Shown here piece after piece: positions 30,365 through 39,668 of a stretch of 64,000 bases of DNA. Source of the stretch: Vreelandella olivaria (GTDB lineage: Bacteria > Pseudomonadota > Gammaproteobacteria > Pseudomonadales > Halomonadaceae); NCBI GenBank assembly GCA_004295565.1, contig AP019416.1, forward strand, positions 1,116,001-1,180,000, written 5' to 3'. The notes below the pieces were generated by a model that saw only the letters and a program-made list of their open reading frames with translations, searched no databases and had not been told where the DNA came from. How positions within the stretch are numbered: position 1 is the stretch's first letter; each line of letters opens with the position of its first letter. Made by a program: the position numbers and the translations under genes.

Positions 30365-31387
30365 TTAGTAAGTTTGCATCAAATAATCATAGGCATTTTT
30401 AATACGCTGAAACCGCGCTGACGCCAAGGCAACCTGGTGTTCGCTTTCCGAATAGAAGCGGTCCGGGTGGTGAAGCTGCGCCATCCTTCGATAAGCGTGG
30501 CGTACCTCTATCCGGGTGGCGCCAGGGGTAAGCCCCAACACCGAAAGCGCCCGCGTGGTGCGGTCGGGCGGTGGCGGTGAAGCGCGCTGCTGCCGATGGC
30601 GGTGCTCTTGGTGGTGCTGCTGGCGAGAATCTTGTTGGCGGGAGCGTCGCTGCTCGCGTTCGGCCTGTTCGCGCTGCTGTTGCTGCCTTTGTCGCTCCTG
30701 CTCCTGTTGGCGTGTCTGTTCCCGCTGGCGCTGCTGTTCCTGTTCCCGCGCTTGGCGCGCCTGCTCCTGACGTTGCTGCTTCTCCTGCTGTTTTTGTTGC
30801 TTCTGTTGGTGGCGCTGCTCTTTTTCCGTTGCTGTTGTTCGGCCCGGGCGTGAGCCTGCTGGTGCTGCCGTTCAGCCGCCTCAGCCTCACGTGCTTTTCG
30901 GGCATGGTAATCTGGGTCGTGGGTTTGCCAGTAGGCGTCGCGGCTAGGGTCTTCGGGGTGGCAAGCGGGGTGCCTGTGAGTTCCTTAAACAGCGTATTTA
31001 AGGTCATCGGTGCAACGTTTAGCAAATCAGCCAAAAGCGCAAAATATAGTGGTTGGCCAGCGACAACTCGCCGTCATCGGTGGCGACGGTAATGGCTTGA
31101 TGAATAATGCTCAGGCTACGTTCAGCGCCACACTCTTTGCGAACCACCTCGGCGGCTAACTGGATTGCCTGCAGATCCTGGCTATGGGCAATACTCATCA
31201 CCGGCCCCAGCTCATGCCCATGGCGAAACTGCGCGGTCACCTGAGCCAAGCGGCGGCGGCGCTGGCCTTCCGAGACGTGTTGGCGGTGCACCAGCACCCA
31301 GGCCAACAGCAGCAGGGTTGCCGTATCCACTTGGCTACGGCTCTTTAATAGCAGCAGCTCAAAGGGTGAAAAACGGGCAATGGGCAT
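30365..31387 (-). CDS. DnaJ-domain co-chaperone with N-terminal TerB-like domain and Q/E/R-rich linker (frameshifted)
   Basis: The amino-terminal ~120 residues are helical and TerB/DjlA-like (FELLLLKSRSQVDTATLLLL, HGHELGPVMSIAHSQDLQAI). A frame change near 31030 leads to LADLLNVAPMTLNTLFKELT. After at least one more, a ~130-residue linker made almost only of Gln, Glu, Arg and Lys follows. The protein ends in a J domain, LSVLGLTPGATRIEVRHAYR then MAQLHHPDRFYSE, with the HPD motif intact, stopping at 30365. It should recruit and stimulate DnaK; the linker could form a long helix. Its domain order is like DjlA, without an obvious membrane anchor. Confidence 0.8.
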
Positions 31388-31502
31388 TTCCTAGCTCCAC
31401 AGACGAAGAGGTAAATAAAATACGCTGGCTTTATGCAGCAACATGATCATTTTTAGCCATGGTATATCATCACGTTAGGCAAAGGAGTAGGAGATTGATG
31501 AG

Positions 31503-32931
31503 TTGATCAACGTTGAGCGTAAAAACAGCTTTCAGCTGCGTCTTACCCGGCGGCTCAAGGAAGAGACATCGCATAACCTCGACGTCTATCTTTTTGTGCC
31601 TGGCGATTTGGGATTAAGCACCCAGCTTATCTCAGAAGAAGCCTTTTATCATGCTGCCATCAATGTCTCGCGTACCTACTACAGTGACGAGTATCTCCTG
31701 CCGCTGGTGCATAGTCGACTGGCCAGCCGTAATCGACTTGGCAGCGACTCGTACCGATTGAGTTTGAGCCTCTACGCCTACCAATACGTGGAAGCGATGG
31801 AGCGCACGACTCGAGCGATGCTGGTGAACGCCAATAAGTTGCGCCATGCTCGCCAAGAGGAGCGTGAAGAGAACCGTGAGATACAAGAGAGTGCCGTTGC
31901 TCTGCGTGACCAGCTGCATGAGATGATCGACCTGAGCGACGGTATTCTCAAGCGATTGAGACGGCATCAGCCCGATGACGAAAGTCTCTATAAGTACTTT
32001 GCCAATATTGATAACTACCTCTCCTGGTTTACCGAGCAGCAGTTGCTGGCGTTGGTCGCCCATATGCCCCGTGGGGAGAGTTTACCGATATTCGTCGCCG
32101 TTTTATCAGTGTCTGCCATCGTGAGGATGAGTACCGCCGCGAACAGCAGTACAACGCTGAGCGGGTGATGGCCGACCCGACACGAATGTCGAATAAAATG
32201 CGCCTGCTGCGGCGGTTGATTGAGCACCCGATTACGCTGAAACAAGAGGCCTTGGAGTTGGGCAGCGGTGAGCAAAAGCGGTTAAAGCGCTTGCCACCGC
32301 CGTGGTGATGGCCTTTGTATCGTTAGGCGTGCTGCAGTTGCGTAGCGCTCTGGGCGATATCACCGCGCTGTTTGTGCTAGCCATGGCACTGCTCTATGCC
32401 ATGCGTGAGGTGTTTAAGGATGATTTGCGCAATACCCTGTGGCGCTGGTTGCGTAAAGGCCGCCCTAAATGGCGCCGCCAGTATTTAGACCCCACGCGCA
32501 ATGCCGTGGTGGGACGCCAATTGGAGTGGTTTGATTATAAGCGCTTTGCTTCATTGGCCGCTGATATCCAAAAGATGCGTCGCCGCACGGTCGCTCAACG
32601 TGAAGAAGTGGTGCTTCACTACCGTTCGAGCTCACGTATGTCGCCCACGCGTTTTTTAAGTGGCTACGAGCACACCCGAGAAACGCTCAATCTGGATATT
32701 TCCATGCTCACCCGGCTCATGAGTAAGGGCAAACATCATATCTACCGCCTGAAAGATGGTCAGGCAGTGCGTGAGGGGGTCGAGCGCCGCCATCTGTTCA
32801 ATCTGGTGATTCGGGAAACAGGCAGCGAAGATACACCCTATCTCGCCCGCTGGAAGGTGGTTGTTAGCCGCTCGGGCATTGTCGATGTGGAGAAAGTCGA
32901 AGAGAGCAGTGGTATGCAGGAGAAGAAATGA
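31503..32931 (+). CDS. unknown membrane protein, ~476 residues (two frameshifts)
   Basis: I do not recognise this family. The first ~190 residues are soluble and mixed alpha/beta (FQLRLTRRLKEETSHNLDVY near the start), then a charged helix (ARQEEREENREIQESAVALR). After frame changes near 32067 and 32290, two membrane helices follow (ATAVVMAFVSLGVLQL and ITALFVLAMALLYAM). The C-terminal ~190 residues are cytoplasmic and basic (RNTLWRWLRKGRPKWRRQYL). A TTG start at 31503 is the best in-frame choice, with GGAG nine bases before it. ATG 31498 in another frame is also possible if a further indel is present. It is divergent from the J-domain gene. Confidence 0.6.
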
Positions 32932-33121
32932 AAAAGTGAGGAGTCAATAAGCCCCCATAAACTGCGCTAGATCAATGCCGCCTCAATGCGTTCTTGGTAA
33001 TGGCTCGCCAGCATAGGCAAATTGCCCGCAACGAACTAGGCTCAAAGAACAAGCAGGAAAAACTGCATCTGCGACTCAGTCTTTAAAATGCCTGTCAAAG
33101 GCTGAGGCAAGGAGGAGAGCC

Positions 33122-33808
33122 ATGCAAGCTATCGATATTATGACGCCCAAAGTGGTCAGCGTGGGCCCGGATACGGAAGTGCGCGACATTGCCCAACTGC
33201 TACTCAAGCACCGTATCAGTGCCGTTCCTGTGGTGGATAAGGATCGCCAGTTGGTTGGCATTGTCAGTGAAGGCGATTTAATGCGTCGGGTAAAGATGAG
33301 GGTGACCACCGCGACGCCTGGTGGTTATCGCTGTTTACCGGTGGCAAGGATGCGGGGGACTATGTGAAGGCCCATGGCCGTAAAGCCCACGAAGTGATGA
33401 CAGCCAACCCGCTGTCAGTGGCGGAAAACACGCCGCTGCACACCATTGCGCGTATGTTGGAAAAACACCATATCAAGCGGGTGCCTGTGCTACGTGATGG
33501 CAAGTTAGTGGGCATTGTCAGCCGCGCTAACCTGCTACAAGGTATCGCCAATGCCGCGGTAGCGCCGACCCAGTCACCCACGGATGATCGTCAAATTCGC
33601 AGGCTATTCTCAATGAAATTGAGAATAATACCGGCGTACAGGTTGAAGGCATTAGCGTGATTGTCGATGGCGGTGCGGTGGAGGTATGGGGCTGGTCGAA
33701 TCCCTTGAGCAGAAGCAGGCGGTGACCGTTGCTGCGGAAAACGTGCCAGGGGTTAGCCACGTCGAAAACCATCTGGGCATGATGCCGCGAGGCGTGGGCT
33801 ATATGTGA
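33122..33808 (+). CDS. CBS-domain pair plus C-terminal BON domain protein (three frameshifts)
   Basis: Two CBS motifs are clear. The first is at the start (MQAIDIMTPKVVSVGPDTEV, with VPVVDKDRQLVGIVSEGDLM). The second follows a frame change near 33297 (HEVMTANPLSVAENTPLHTI, with RVPVLRDGKLVGIVSRANLL). Frame changes near 33603 and 33690 then uncover a BON domain: ILNEIENNTGVQVEGISVIV and AVTVAAENVPGVSHVENHLG, ending at 33808. The CBS pair should bind adenosine nucleotides and the BON domain phospholipid or another ligand. Proteins with this architecture are common in stress regulons, but the precise role is unknown. Composite about 229 residues. Confidence 0.85.
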
Positions 33809-33810
33809 CC

Positions 33811-33840
33811 AAAAGCCCGCTATTAAAATAGCGGGCTTTT
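33811..33840. terminator. bidirectional terminator between CBS-BON and aminotransferase genes
   Basis: A perfect 12-bp stem AAAAGCCCGCTA (33811-33822) / TAGCGGGCTTTT (33829-33840) with a six-base loop, between convergent genes. Confidence 0.85.
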
Positions 33841-33849
33841 CCTTCCTTG

Positions 33850-33897
33850 CTCTCTTAAGCACTCTCTCAAGTACTCTCTTAAACACGCGCTTAAATC
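33850..33897. repeat. 12-bp imperfect tandem repeat, four copies
   Basis: CTCTCTTAAGCA, CTCTCTCAAGTA, CTCTCTTAAACA and a diverged CGCGCTTAAATC run into the stop codon region of the class V aminotransferase gene. Being a multiple of three, it would preserve frame if copies were gained or lost within a coding extension. Confidence 0.6.
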
Positions 33898-35015
33898 ACT
33901 GCTTTAATCGCCTGTTCCAAGTTGCTGACGCTACGCGCTGTGTGGTGCAGCTTATCGAGGCCAAATAGACCTATCCGGAAGGTTTGGAAGTTATCACCCT
34001 CATCGCACATTAGCGGTACGCCACCTGCCACCTGAACGCCCGCCTGGGCAAGTTTGCCCACCAAGCCGCTATCGTCGCTGTAGCACACCACCACGCCAGG
34101 AGCTTCAAAGCCTTCCGCCGCAACGCTGACGAAGCCGTGGCGTTTAAGCATGGCGCGGACTTCCCGGCCAATCGCCTGCTGCTCCTCTTTTACCTTGTCA
34201 AAGCCATAAGCCCGGGTCTCCTGCATAATGTCCCGTAACTGCCGCAGCGCATCGGTAGGCATGGTGGCGTGGTAAGCGTGCCCGCCATTTTCATAGGCTT
34301 GCATAATGCTGTGCCACTTGCCTAAATCGCAGGCAAAGCTGTTGCTCTGGGTCTCGCTCAAACGCTGGGTGGCACGCTCTGAGAGCATCACCATGGCGCA
34401 GCAGGGCGAGCCGCTCCAGCCTTTCTGCGGTGCGCTGACCACCACATCAATGCCTAGCGCCTGCATATCCACCCACAGGGTGCCCGCCGCAATAGCGTCC
34501 AGCACGAACAGACCACCTACCTCATGAGTGGCCTCTGCTAGCGCCTGAATATAGTCATCCGGGAGCAGCAAGCCAGCGGAGGTCTCCACTTGCGGGGCAA
34601 ACACGACGGCAGGCTTCTCGCTACGAATTTGCGCCACGGCCTCATCAATGGGCACCGGCTGAAAAGGCGAGCGCGGGTCATCGCCATTCAGGCGCCGTGC
34701 TTTAAGCACCGTGTGATGGTCGGTGAGTCGGCCCATCTCAATAATCTGCGTCCAGCGGTAGCTGAACCAGCCATTGCGAATAACCAGGGTTTTCTGGTCA
34801 ACGGCAAACTGGCGTGCCACCGCTTCCATGCCAAAGGTGCCGCTGCCGGGCACAATCACCGCTGCATGGGCGTTGTACACCTCTTTCAGCGTGGCGGAAA
34901 TATCCCGCATCACGCCTTGAAACTGCTGCGACATATGGTTCAGCGAGCGGTCGGTATAAACCACTGAGTATTCAAGCAGACCCTCGGGGTCGACGTTGGG
35001 CAGTAAACCAGCCAT
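33891..35015 (-). CDS. class V aminotransferase (alanine/serine-glyoxylate type)
   Basis: An intact 374-residue pyridoxal-phosphate enzyme. The phosphate-binding glycine-rich PGSGTFGMEAVA segment is near residue 57. The cofactor-binding Asp lies in LFVLDAIAAGTLWVDM near residue 172 and the Schiff-base Lys in VVSAPQKGWSG near residue 197. The family moves an amino group to glyoxylate or pyruvate. The actual donor cannot be read. It is divergent from a ThuA/Gfo-Idh-MocA/LacI cluster, with two palindromic operators between, so it may belong to the same catabolic regulon. Confidence 0.87.
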   Translation of the reverse strand: MAGLLPNVDPEGLLEYSVVYTDRSLNHMSQQFQGVMRDISATLKEVYNAHAAVIVPGSGTFGMEAVARQFAVDQKTLVIRNGWFSYRWTQIIEMGRLTDHHTVLKARRLNGDDPRSPFQPVPIDEAVAQIRSEKPAVVFAPQVETSAGLLLPDDYIQALAEATHEVGGLFVLDAIAAGTLWVDMQALGIDVVVSAPQKGWSGSPCCAMVMLSERATQRLSETQSNSFACDLGKWHSIMQAYENGGHAYHATMPTDALRQLRDIMQETRAYGFDKVKEEQQAIGREVRAMLKRHGFVSVAAEGFEAPGVVVCYSDDSGLVGKLAQAGVQVAGGVPLMCDEGDNFQTFRIGLFGLDKLHHTARSVSNLEQAIKAVI

Positions 35016-35171
35016 GGCGTTCTCCTGGTGTTAGAAACAGCTAGTGAAACACGTGCCTTTAGCGGCACTAAAGCGCGTGGGAGCACACCAGAATACGGAT
35101 AACCAGGGCGCTATGCCAATAGCGTTAGCGAACAGTGTGGCTCTCTTTAGTACGACTAAAGTTACAGATAA

Positions 35172-35204
35172 GTAAACGTTTACGTGCGTATCGTAAACGT
35201 TTAC
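35172..35204. promoter_or_regulatory. two phased LacI-family operators
   Basis: Two identical 12-bp palindromes GTAAACGTTTAC at 35172-35183 and 35193-35204, exactly 21 bp (two helical turns) centre to centre. They lie between the divergent aminotransferase and ThuA genes. A palindrome with a central CG is the standard form of a LacI/GalR operator, and a LacI-family gene lies downstream in the ThuA operon, so autoregulation is likely. Confidence 0.8.
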
Positions 35205-35269
35205 TTTAGCGTTTGAGAGGTACATAGACGCTATTTAGACGCGACTGCCAGTCTGGTGGAGGAGAAAAG

Positions 35270-36049
35270 ATGACTATTAACGTCACCGTATGGGGTGAAA
35301 ACGTTCACGAACAAACCAATGACGTCGTGGCACGCATTTATCCTGACGGCATGCATCACTGCATCGCCGAAGGTTTAAACGAAGCGAAGGGTATTCACGC
35401 CACCGCGGTTACCTTGCAAGACCCCGAGCAAGGGCTAAGTGAAGCAACCCTTGAAAATACCGATGTGCTGCTGTGGTGGGGCCACGCCGCCCACGGCGAT
35501 GTGCTGGAAGAAACGGTTGATCGCGTTCAGGAACGCGTACTGCAGGGCATGGGGCTGATTGTGCTGCACTCTGGGCACTACGCAAAAATCTTCAAGCGTT
35601 TGATGGGCACGACCTGCTCTCTCAAGTGGCGGGAAGCGGGAGAGCGCGAGCGGCTGTGGGTTGTTAACCCTGGTCATCCTATCGTGCAGGGCCTGGGCGA
35701 CTATATCGAACTGCCGCATACCGAAATGTACGGCGAGCCGTTTGCGGTGCCCAACCCTGATGAGGTGATCTTTATCAGTGCCTTTGAAGGCGGTGAGGTC
35801 TTCCGTTCAGGGCTGACCTACAAGCGCGGCAACGGCAAGATTTTCTACTTCCGCCCTGGCCACGAAACCTACCCAATCTACTACGACACCCAGGTTAAAA
35901 CGGTGCTGAAGAACGCGGTGAATTGGGCCCGTCCGGAAGGCTCCCGATGGATCGACAGTTGCCCTAATGTTCCTGCCGATCAGGCGCCCAACCCGGTGGA
36001 GATCAAAGGGGAAAGCCTGCATAAACCCGGCGAGGAGGGCTTCAAATGA
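35270..36049 (+). CDS. ThuA-domain protein (trehalose-utilisation-like)
   Basis: An intact 259-residue protein of the ThuA family, a class I amidotransferase-like fold linked to disaccharide oxidation in rhizobia. It opens with [20 protein letters not shown] and has [16 protein letters not shown] and [20 protein letters not shown] (His-rich possible active-site region). It ends with a [18 protein letters not shown] strand. Conserved His residues suggest sugar or metal binding. The stop overlaps the start of the next gene (ATGA), so the two are translationally coupled. AGGAG lies upstream of ATG 35270. Confidence 0.88.
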   Translation: MTINVTVWGENVHEQTNDVVARIYPDGMHHCIAEGLNEAKGIHATAVTLQDPEQGLSEATLENTDVLLWWGHAAHGDVLEETVDRVQERVLQGMGLIVLHSGHYAKIFKRLMGTTCSLKWREAGERERLWVVNPGHPIVQGLGDYIELPHTEMYGEPFAVPNPDEVIFISAFEGGEVFRSGLTYKRGNGKIFYFRPGHETYPIYYDTQVKTVLKNAVNWARPEGSRWIDSCPNVPADQAPNPVEIKGESLHKPGEEGFK

Positions 36050-37094
36050 TCCGTTTAGCGATTATTGGCGCGGGCAGCATGGCAGGCGAGCACGCCAAGC
36101 ACTTTAGCCGCATTGAGGGAGTGGAAGTGGTGGCGGTGTGCGATATGGAGCTGGCCAAGGCCCGCGACTTTGCTGGTCGTTTTGGTATCGCCGATGCGTA
36201 TGACGACCTGGAGGCTATGCTGGCGCGGGAGGATATCCAAGCCGTTAGCAACGTCACGCCAGATGGTGTTCATAAGCGCACGTCACTGGCCGCGATTGCC
36301 GCTGGCAAACACATTTTGTGTGAAAAGCCGCTGGCGACGAATGCCGACGATGCCCATGCAATGGCCCAAGCGGCCGAGGCTGCCAGCGTCATCAATATGG
36401 TCAACTTTAGCTATCGCGATGCACCGGCCATTCAACACACCCGTGCACTGATTACCGCTGGGGCGATTGGACAAGTACGTCACGTGGATGCCAGCTACCG
36501 GCAGAGCTGGCTGGTCAGCAATGCCTGGGGGCGTTGGGATCAGGATAGCCAGTGGCTTTGGCGGCTCTCGGAAGCCCACGGCAGTAAAGGCGTGCTAGGG
36601 GATGTGGGCGTCCATATTGTCGATTTCGCAAGCTTCCCCGTTGGTGATATTACCCGCGTGAACTGCGAACTGACCTGTTTTGAGAAAGCCCCGGATAACC
36701 GCATCGGCGATTACCTGCTGGACGCCAACGATACCGCCCTAATGCGGGTAACCTTTGCCAATGGAGCCAAGGGCACTCTTCAGGCTACCCGCTGGGCGAC
36801 CGGGCATCACAACTCACTAACCCTCAGCGTACACGGCGATAAAGGCGCTATTCGGGTCGATCTGGATGCATCATTGGACGAGGTGCAGGTCTGCCTGGAT
36901 GACAATGTTCACCCCGCCCGCTGGAGCACGGTCAAGGCTCCGTCCACACCCAGTATCTATCAGCGTTTCATCGAAAGCATCCGCAGTGGTGAAAACGACC
37001 AGCCGGACTTTGCCGCGGCGCGGCGATCCAAACCGTTCTTGATGCCTGTGTTATCTCCAGTCAGGAGGATCGAAGCCTGGACATTGCAGTGTAA
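36046..37094 (+). CDS. Gfo/Idh/MocA-family oxidoreductase (one frameshift)
   Basis: NAD(P)-dependent dehydrogenase, probably acting on a sugar or inositol derivative. The Rossmann motif [17 protein letters not shown] opens the protein, and the cofactor-contacting EKPLA motif sits near residue 92 ([14 protein letters not shown]). The catalytic-domain segment [16 protein letters not shown] has the Asp and His positions typical of the family. A one-base change near 37020 hides the true end, which reads [20 protein letters not shown] and stops at 37094. About 349 residues. It likely follows ThuA in one reaction series, such as oxidation of a disaccharide to a keto-sugar. Confidence 0.88.
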
Positions 37095-37168
37095 TCAGCG
37101 TCGCAACGCCGGGCGTTTTTCGGCACACTGGACGCCTTCCAGGTGAGAGACAGGGCGAGAAACAGTCG

Positions 37169-38156
37169 GTGAAAGAGAGCAAACAAGGCGCCCAAACGGC
37201 CACCATTCGTGAAATTGCCCGGCGAGCCCAGGTATCGATTGCTTCGGTCAGCCGGGCCCTGAACGGCAAGCCAGGGCTCAGTGACGCCCTGCGTGAGAAG
37301 ATTTTGGCGATTAGTCGGGAAGTGGCCTACCAACCCAGCGCCGCGGCTCGTCAGCTAATAAGCGGTAAAACGGCGGTGGTAGGCATCTCTCTTGGCCGTC
37401 AGGATATCGAGCTGCGCCCTTACTATATCTTGCTCTACCAGCATCTTACCTTGGCCCTTCATCAGCAGGGTATGGTGCCAGTGTTCTTTAATCACCAGCA
37501 AAGCGCCGAATTACCTGAGCGTGCGGGTGCGGCCATTTTGCTTGGAGAAGCCCCCGATGATGAACGCCCAGCGCTGCTAAAGGCGGCAGCGATTCCCTTT
37601 GTGCGCATAGGGGAGCCGGGGCGGGCTTTTCCGTCGCCCCGGACGATAGGCAGGGGCTGTATGAAGTCACCCGCTATCTTATTAGCCAGGGCCGAAAACG
37701 GTTGGCTTTTATGGGCGGTGAGCTAGAGGTGCCGCGCCCCATAGCCGTTTAGCGGGCTATCGACATGCATTGGCAGAGGCGGGGCTCTCTGAGCAGTTGA
37801 TCAGCCTACCGTACCGCTTTGCATCAGACTCCCTTAACAGCTACCGCTACCTCAATCGCTATTTAGATCAAAAGGGCGCTCAACCGCTGCCGTTTGATGC
37901 ACTGGTATGCGCCACCGACGAGCTGGCGCTGGGTTGTATGGCCGCGCTGGAAGATCGCGGGGTTGAGGTACCAGGCCAAGTGGCGGTCACCGGTTTTGAT
38001 GACCTGCCCACCCTTGCCACCGGGCTCACCACGGTACGGCAGGATATTGCTGAGATAGCGGCGACGAGCATGGCATTATTGGCAGAAGCACGGGCGGGAG
38101 CAGCGCCCCGGCATGTATCGTTGCCGGTGGCGCTGGTGGTGCGGGATACGGCTTAA
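37169..38156 (+). CDS. LacI-family transcriptional regulator (two frameshifts)
   Basis: The N-terminal helix-turn-helix reads ATIREIARRAQVSIASVSRA, ending in the LNG hinge start. A periplasmic-binding-like sugar sensor domain follows. Frame changes near 37632 and 37740 split the core (QGLYEVTRYLISQGRKRLAF in the middle piece). The end, DALVCATDELALGCMAALED then VAVTGFDDLPTLATG, is classic. It starts at GTG 37169 and totals about 330 residues. The paired GTAAACGTTTAC sites before ThuA are its likely operators; the inducer is presumably a sugar or a derivative made by this cluster. Confidence 0.87.
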
Positions 38157-38198
38157 TGCGGCGGCAGTTGTTCAAGCTGAAGGCGTCGGGTAGTCGTT

Positions 38199-38250
38199 TT
38201 GCATATGTCTTGCATATGCCTATCTGTAAGGCTATATTTTATAGATAAGG
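38199..38250 (+). promoter_or_regulatory. vapBC promoter/operator
   Basis: A direct repeat TTGCATATG at 38199-38207 and 38210-38218 is followed by an imperfect inverted repeat (CCTATCT 38219-38225 against AGATAAGG 38243-38250). A promoter TTGCAT (38210-38215), 17 bases, TATATT (38233-38238) runs through these elements. They are the likely VapB autoregulation site. Confidence 0.6.
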
Positions 38251-38268
38251 CATTTGTAGGAGATTTTT

Positions 38269-38499
38269 ATGCGCACAGTATCCATTTTCAAAAACGGCAA
38301 AAATCAAGCCGTTCGATTACCTAACGATATGGCGTATGAGGGTATCGGAGAGCTGGAAATCACCCGTGAAGGTGATGTCATCACACTGCGGCCAGTGCGT
38401 CCCTCTTGGGCGTCCTTCTCAGAGCTGCCCAAAGCGGATGACGATTTTCTGATTGAGCGTCCTAACGTCGTCAGTGACGAGGGCAGGTTCAATCTGTGA
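38269..38499 (+). CDS. vapB: VapB-type antitoxin
   Basis: An intact 76-residue antitoxin. The first ~45 residues form an AbrB/MazE-like swapped-hairpin DNA-binding domain (VSIFKNGKNQAVRLPNDMAY, then EITREGDVITLRPV). The C-terminal part (LPKADDDFLIERPNV) would wrap the toxin. AGGAG lies before ATG 38269. The stop overlaps the start of vapC by four bases, the usual arrangement. It should neutralise VapC and, with it, repress the operon through the repeats upstream. Confidence 0.9.
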   Translation: MRTVSIFKNGKNQAVRLPNDMAYEGIGELEITREGDVITLRPVRPSWASFSELPKADDDFLIERPNVVSDEGRFNL

Positions 38500-38909
38500 C
38501 CACCTATATGTTGGATACCTGTATCTGTTCGTTCATTATGCGCGAGCGCGCAGTATCGGTGATTAGTCGTCTCGCTACTGAGGTGGAGCAGGGTAATCGA
38601 ATAGTGGTATCAACGATCACGTATGCAGAAATGCGCTATGGCCAAATTGGCAAGAAGGCATCTGCTAAGCATAAGTCTCTAGTTGATGAGTTCGTGAAGC
38701 GGTTAGATGCCGTATTGCCCTGGGATAAGCAAGCCGTGGATGCGACTGTTGAGGTAATGCGAGTGTTAGCTAAGGCAGGCACGCCTATTGGCGCAAACGA
38801 TGCGGCCATTGCCGGCCATGCTATCGCCTCGGGTTGTACGGTGGTTACCAACAATGTGCGTGAATTTAGTCGGGTACCAGGGCTGGTTTATGAGGATTGG
38901 GTTCATTAA
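38496..38909 (+). CDS. vapC: VapC-type PIN-domain toxin ribonuclease
   Basis: An intact 137-residue PIN domain. The acidic active site includes Asp7 (MLDTCICSF), Glu45 (TYAEMRYG) and Asp102 (IGANDAAIAGHA). The fourth position reads TNN (118-120) rather than Asp, as in many VapC proteins with the VTNN-REF ending. Position 9 is Cys where this subgroup commonly has Asn. Metal-dependent cleavage of tRNA or rRNA would inhibit growth when VapB is degraded. Target unknown. Confidence 0.9.
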   Translation: MTTYMLDTCICSFIMRERAVSVISRLATEVEQGNRIVVSTITYAEMRYGQIGKKASAKHKSLVDEFVKRLDAVLPWDKQAVDATVEVMRVLAKAGTPIGANDAAIAGHAIASGCTVVTNNVREFSRVPGLVYEDWVH

Positions 38910-39142
38910 CGCTGCTTATTAAAAAAACAAAAAACGACTATTTTTAATCGGTTGTGTAGTGTTTCTGCCGGTCTGTTAAGTGGATTCATATAAGCTTTCG
39001 CGCATTTTCTCCCTTTTAATTCAATAGGCTATAAGCCATGCGTGCTCGTTTATTTTTGCATAACCACTCTACCAGATGCACGAATGCAAGTTCTGGCCGA
39101 GCTGGCTCGATAACGTGATTGTTTTTTTATGGGGACAATACA

Positions 39143-39637
39143 GTGAATCTATATTTTCGAATGATCTGGCTACTACTGACTGCGAAGCGTCGACGTGGTT
39201 GGATGCGCCTGAATGCCCTTGAAAACACCCTTGAGGGGCTTGTTTTACCCAATGATATCGACGTGAATGGCCATATGAACAATGGCCGGTTCATGACGAT
39301 CTGCGATCTTAACCGCATTGACTTGTTCATTCGCACAGGCTTGGCTCGCATCATGCTTCGGAGAAAATGGATGCCCATCATCTCTTACCATGACATGAGC
39401 TACTATAAGTCACTCAAGCTTGGTCAGCGTTATCGGTGCAATATGAGTATGGAGCGCTGGGACGAGAAGTACTTTTACATGCGGCACAGGTTTACCAACC
39501 CCAGCGGTGCCATAGTTGCCGAAGGTGTTTCCCGTGCGGTGATTCGTGGTAAAGACGGCGTCATTCCACCCGAAGAAGTTGTGGCTGCTGTGGAAGCGTA
39601 TCAACAGTTGTCCACGGAAAAGCCGTCAGCTAAATAA
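39143..39637 (+). CDS. hotdog-fold thioesterase family protein (4HBT/THEM6-like)
   Basis: An intact ~164-residue protein with a short N-terminal hydrophobic segment (YFRMIWLLLTA). A hotdog-fold region follows, with LPNDIDVNGHMNNGRFMTIC (the Asp-x-NGHMNNG signature of 4-hydroxybenzoyl-CoA-type thioesterases) and YHDMSYYKSLKLGQRY. Probably hydrolyses an acyl-CoA or acyl-carrier substrate at the membrane. GTG 39143, eight bases after a GGGGA, is the favoured start; an in-frame TTG lies at 39119. Confidence 0.78.
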   Translation: MNLYFRMIWLLLTAKRRRGWMRLNALENTLEGLVLPNDIDVNGHMNNGRFMTICDLNRIDLFIRTGLARIMLRRKWMPIISYHDMSYYKSLKLGQRYRCNMSMERWDEKYFYMRHRFTNPSGAIVAEGVSRAVIRGKDGVIPPEEVVAAVEAYQQLSTEKPSAK

Positions 39638-39668
39638 AGCGAAATGGCTTCTTTTGCGTAGGAATATT

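Noticed and set aside
30516-30853. Open frames on the plus strand rich in Leu, Val, Cys and Arg, looking like a membrane peptide
   Set aside because: They are the antisense of the Gln/Glu/Arg-rich linker of the DnaJ-domain protein; composition is a mirror effect and there is no start context.
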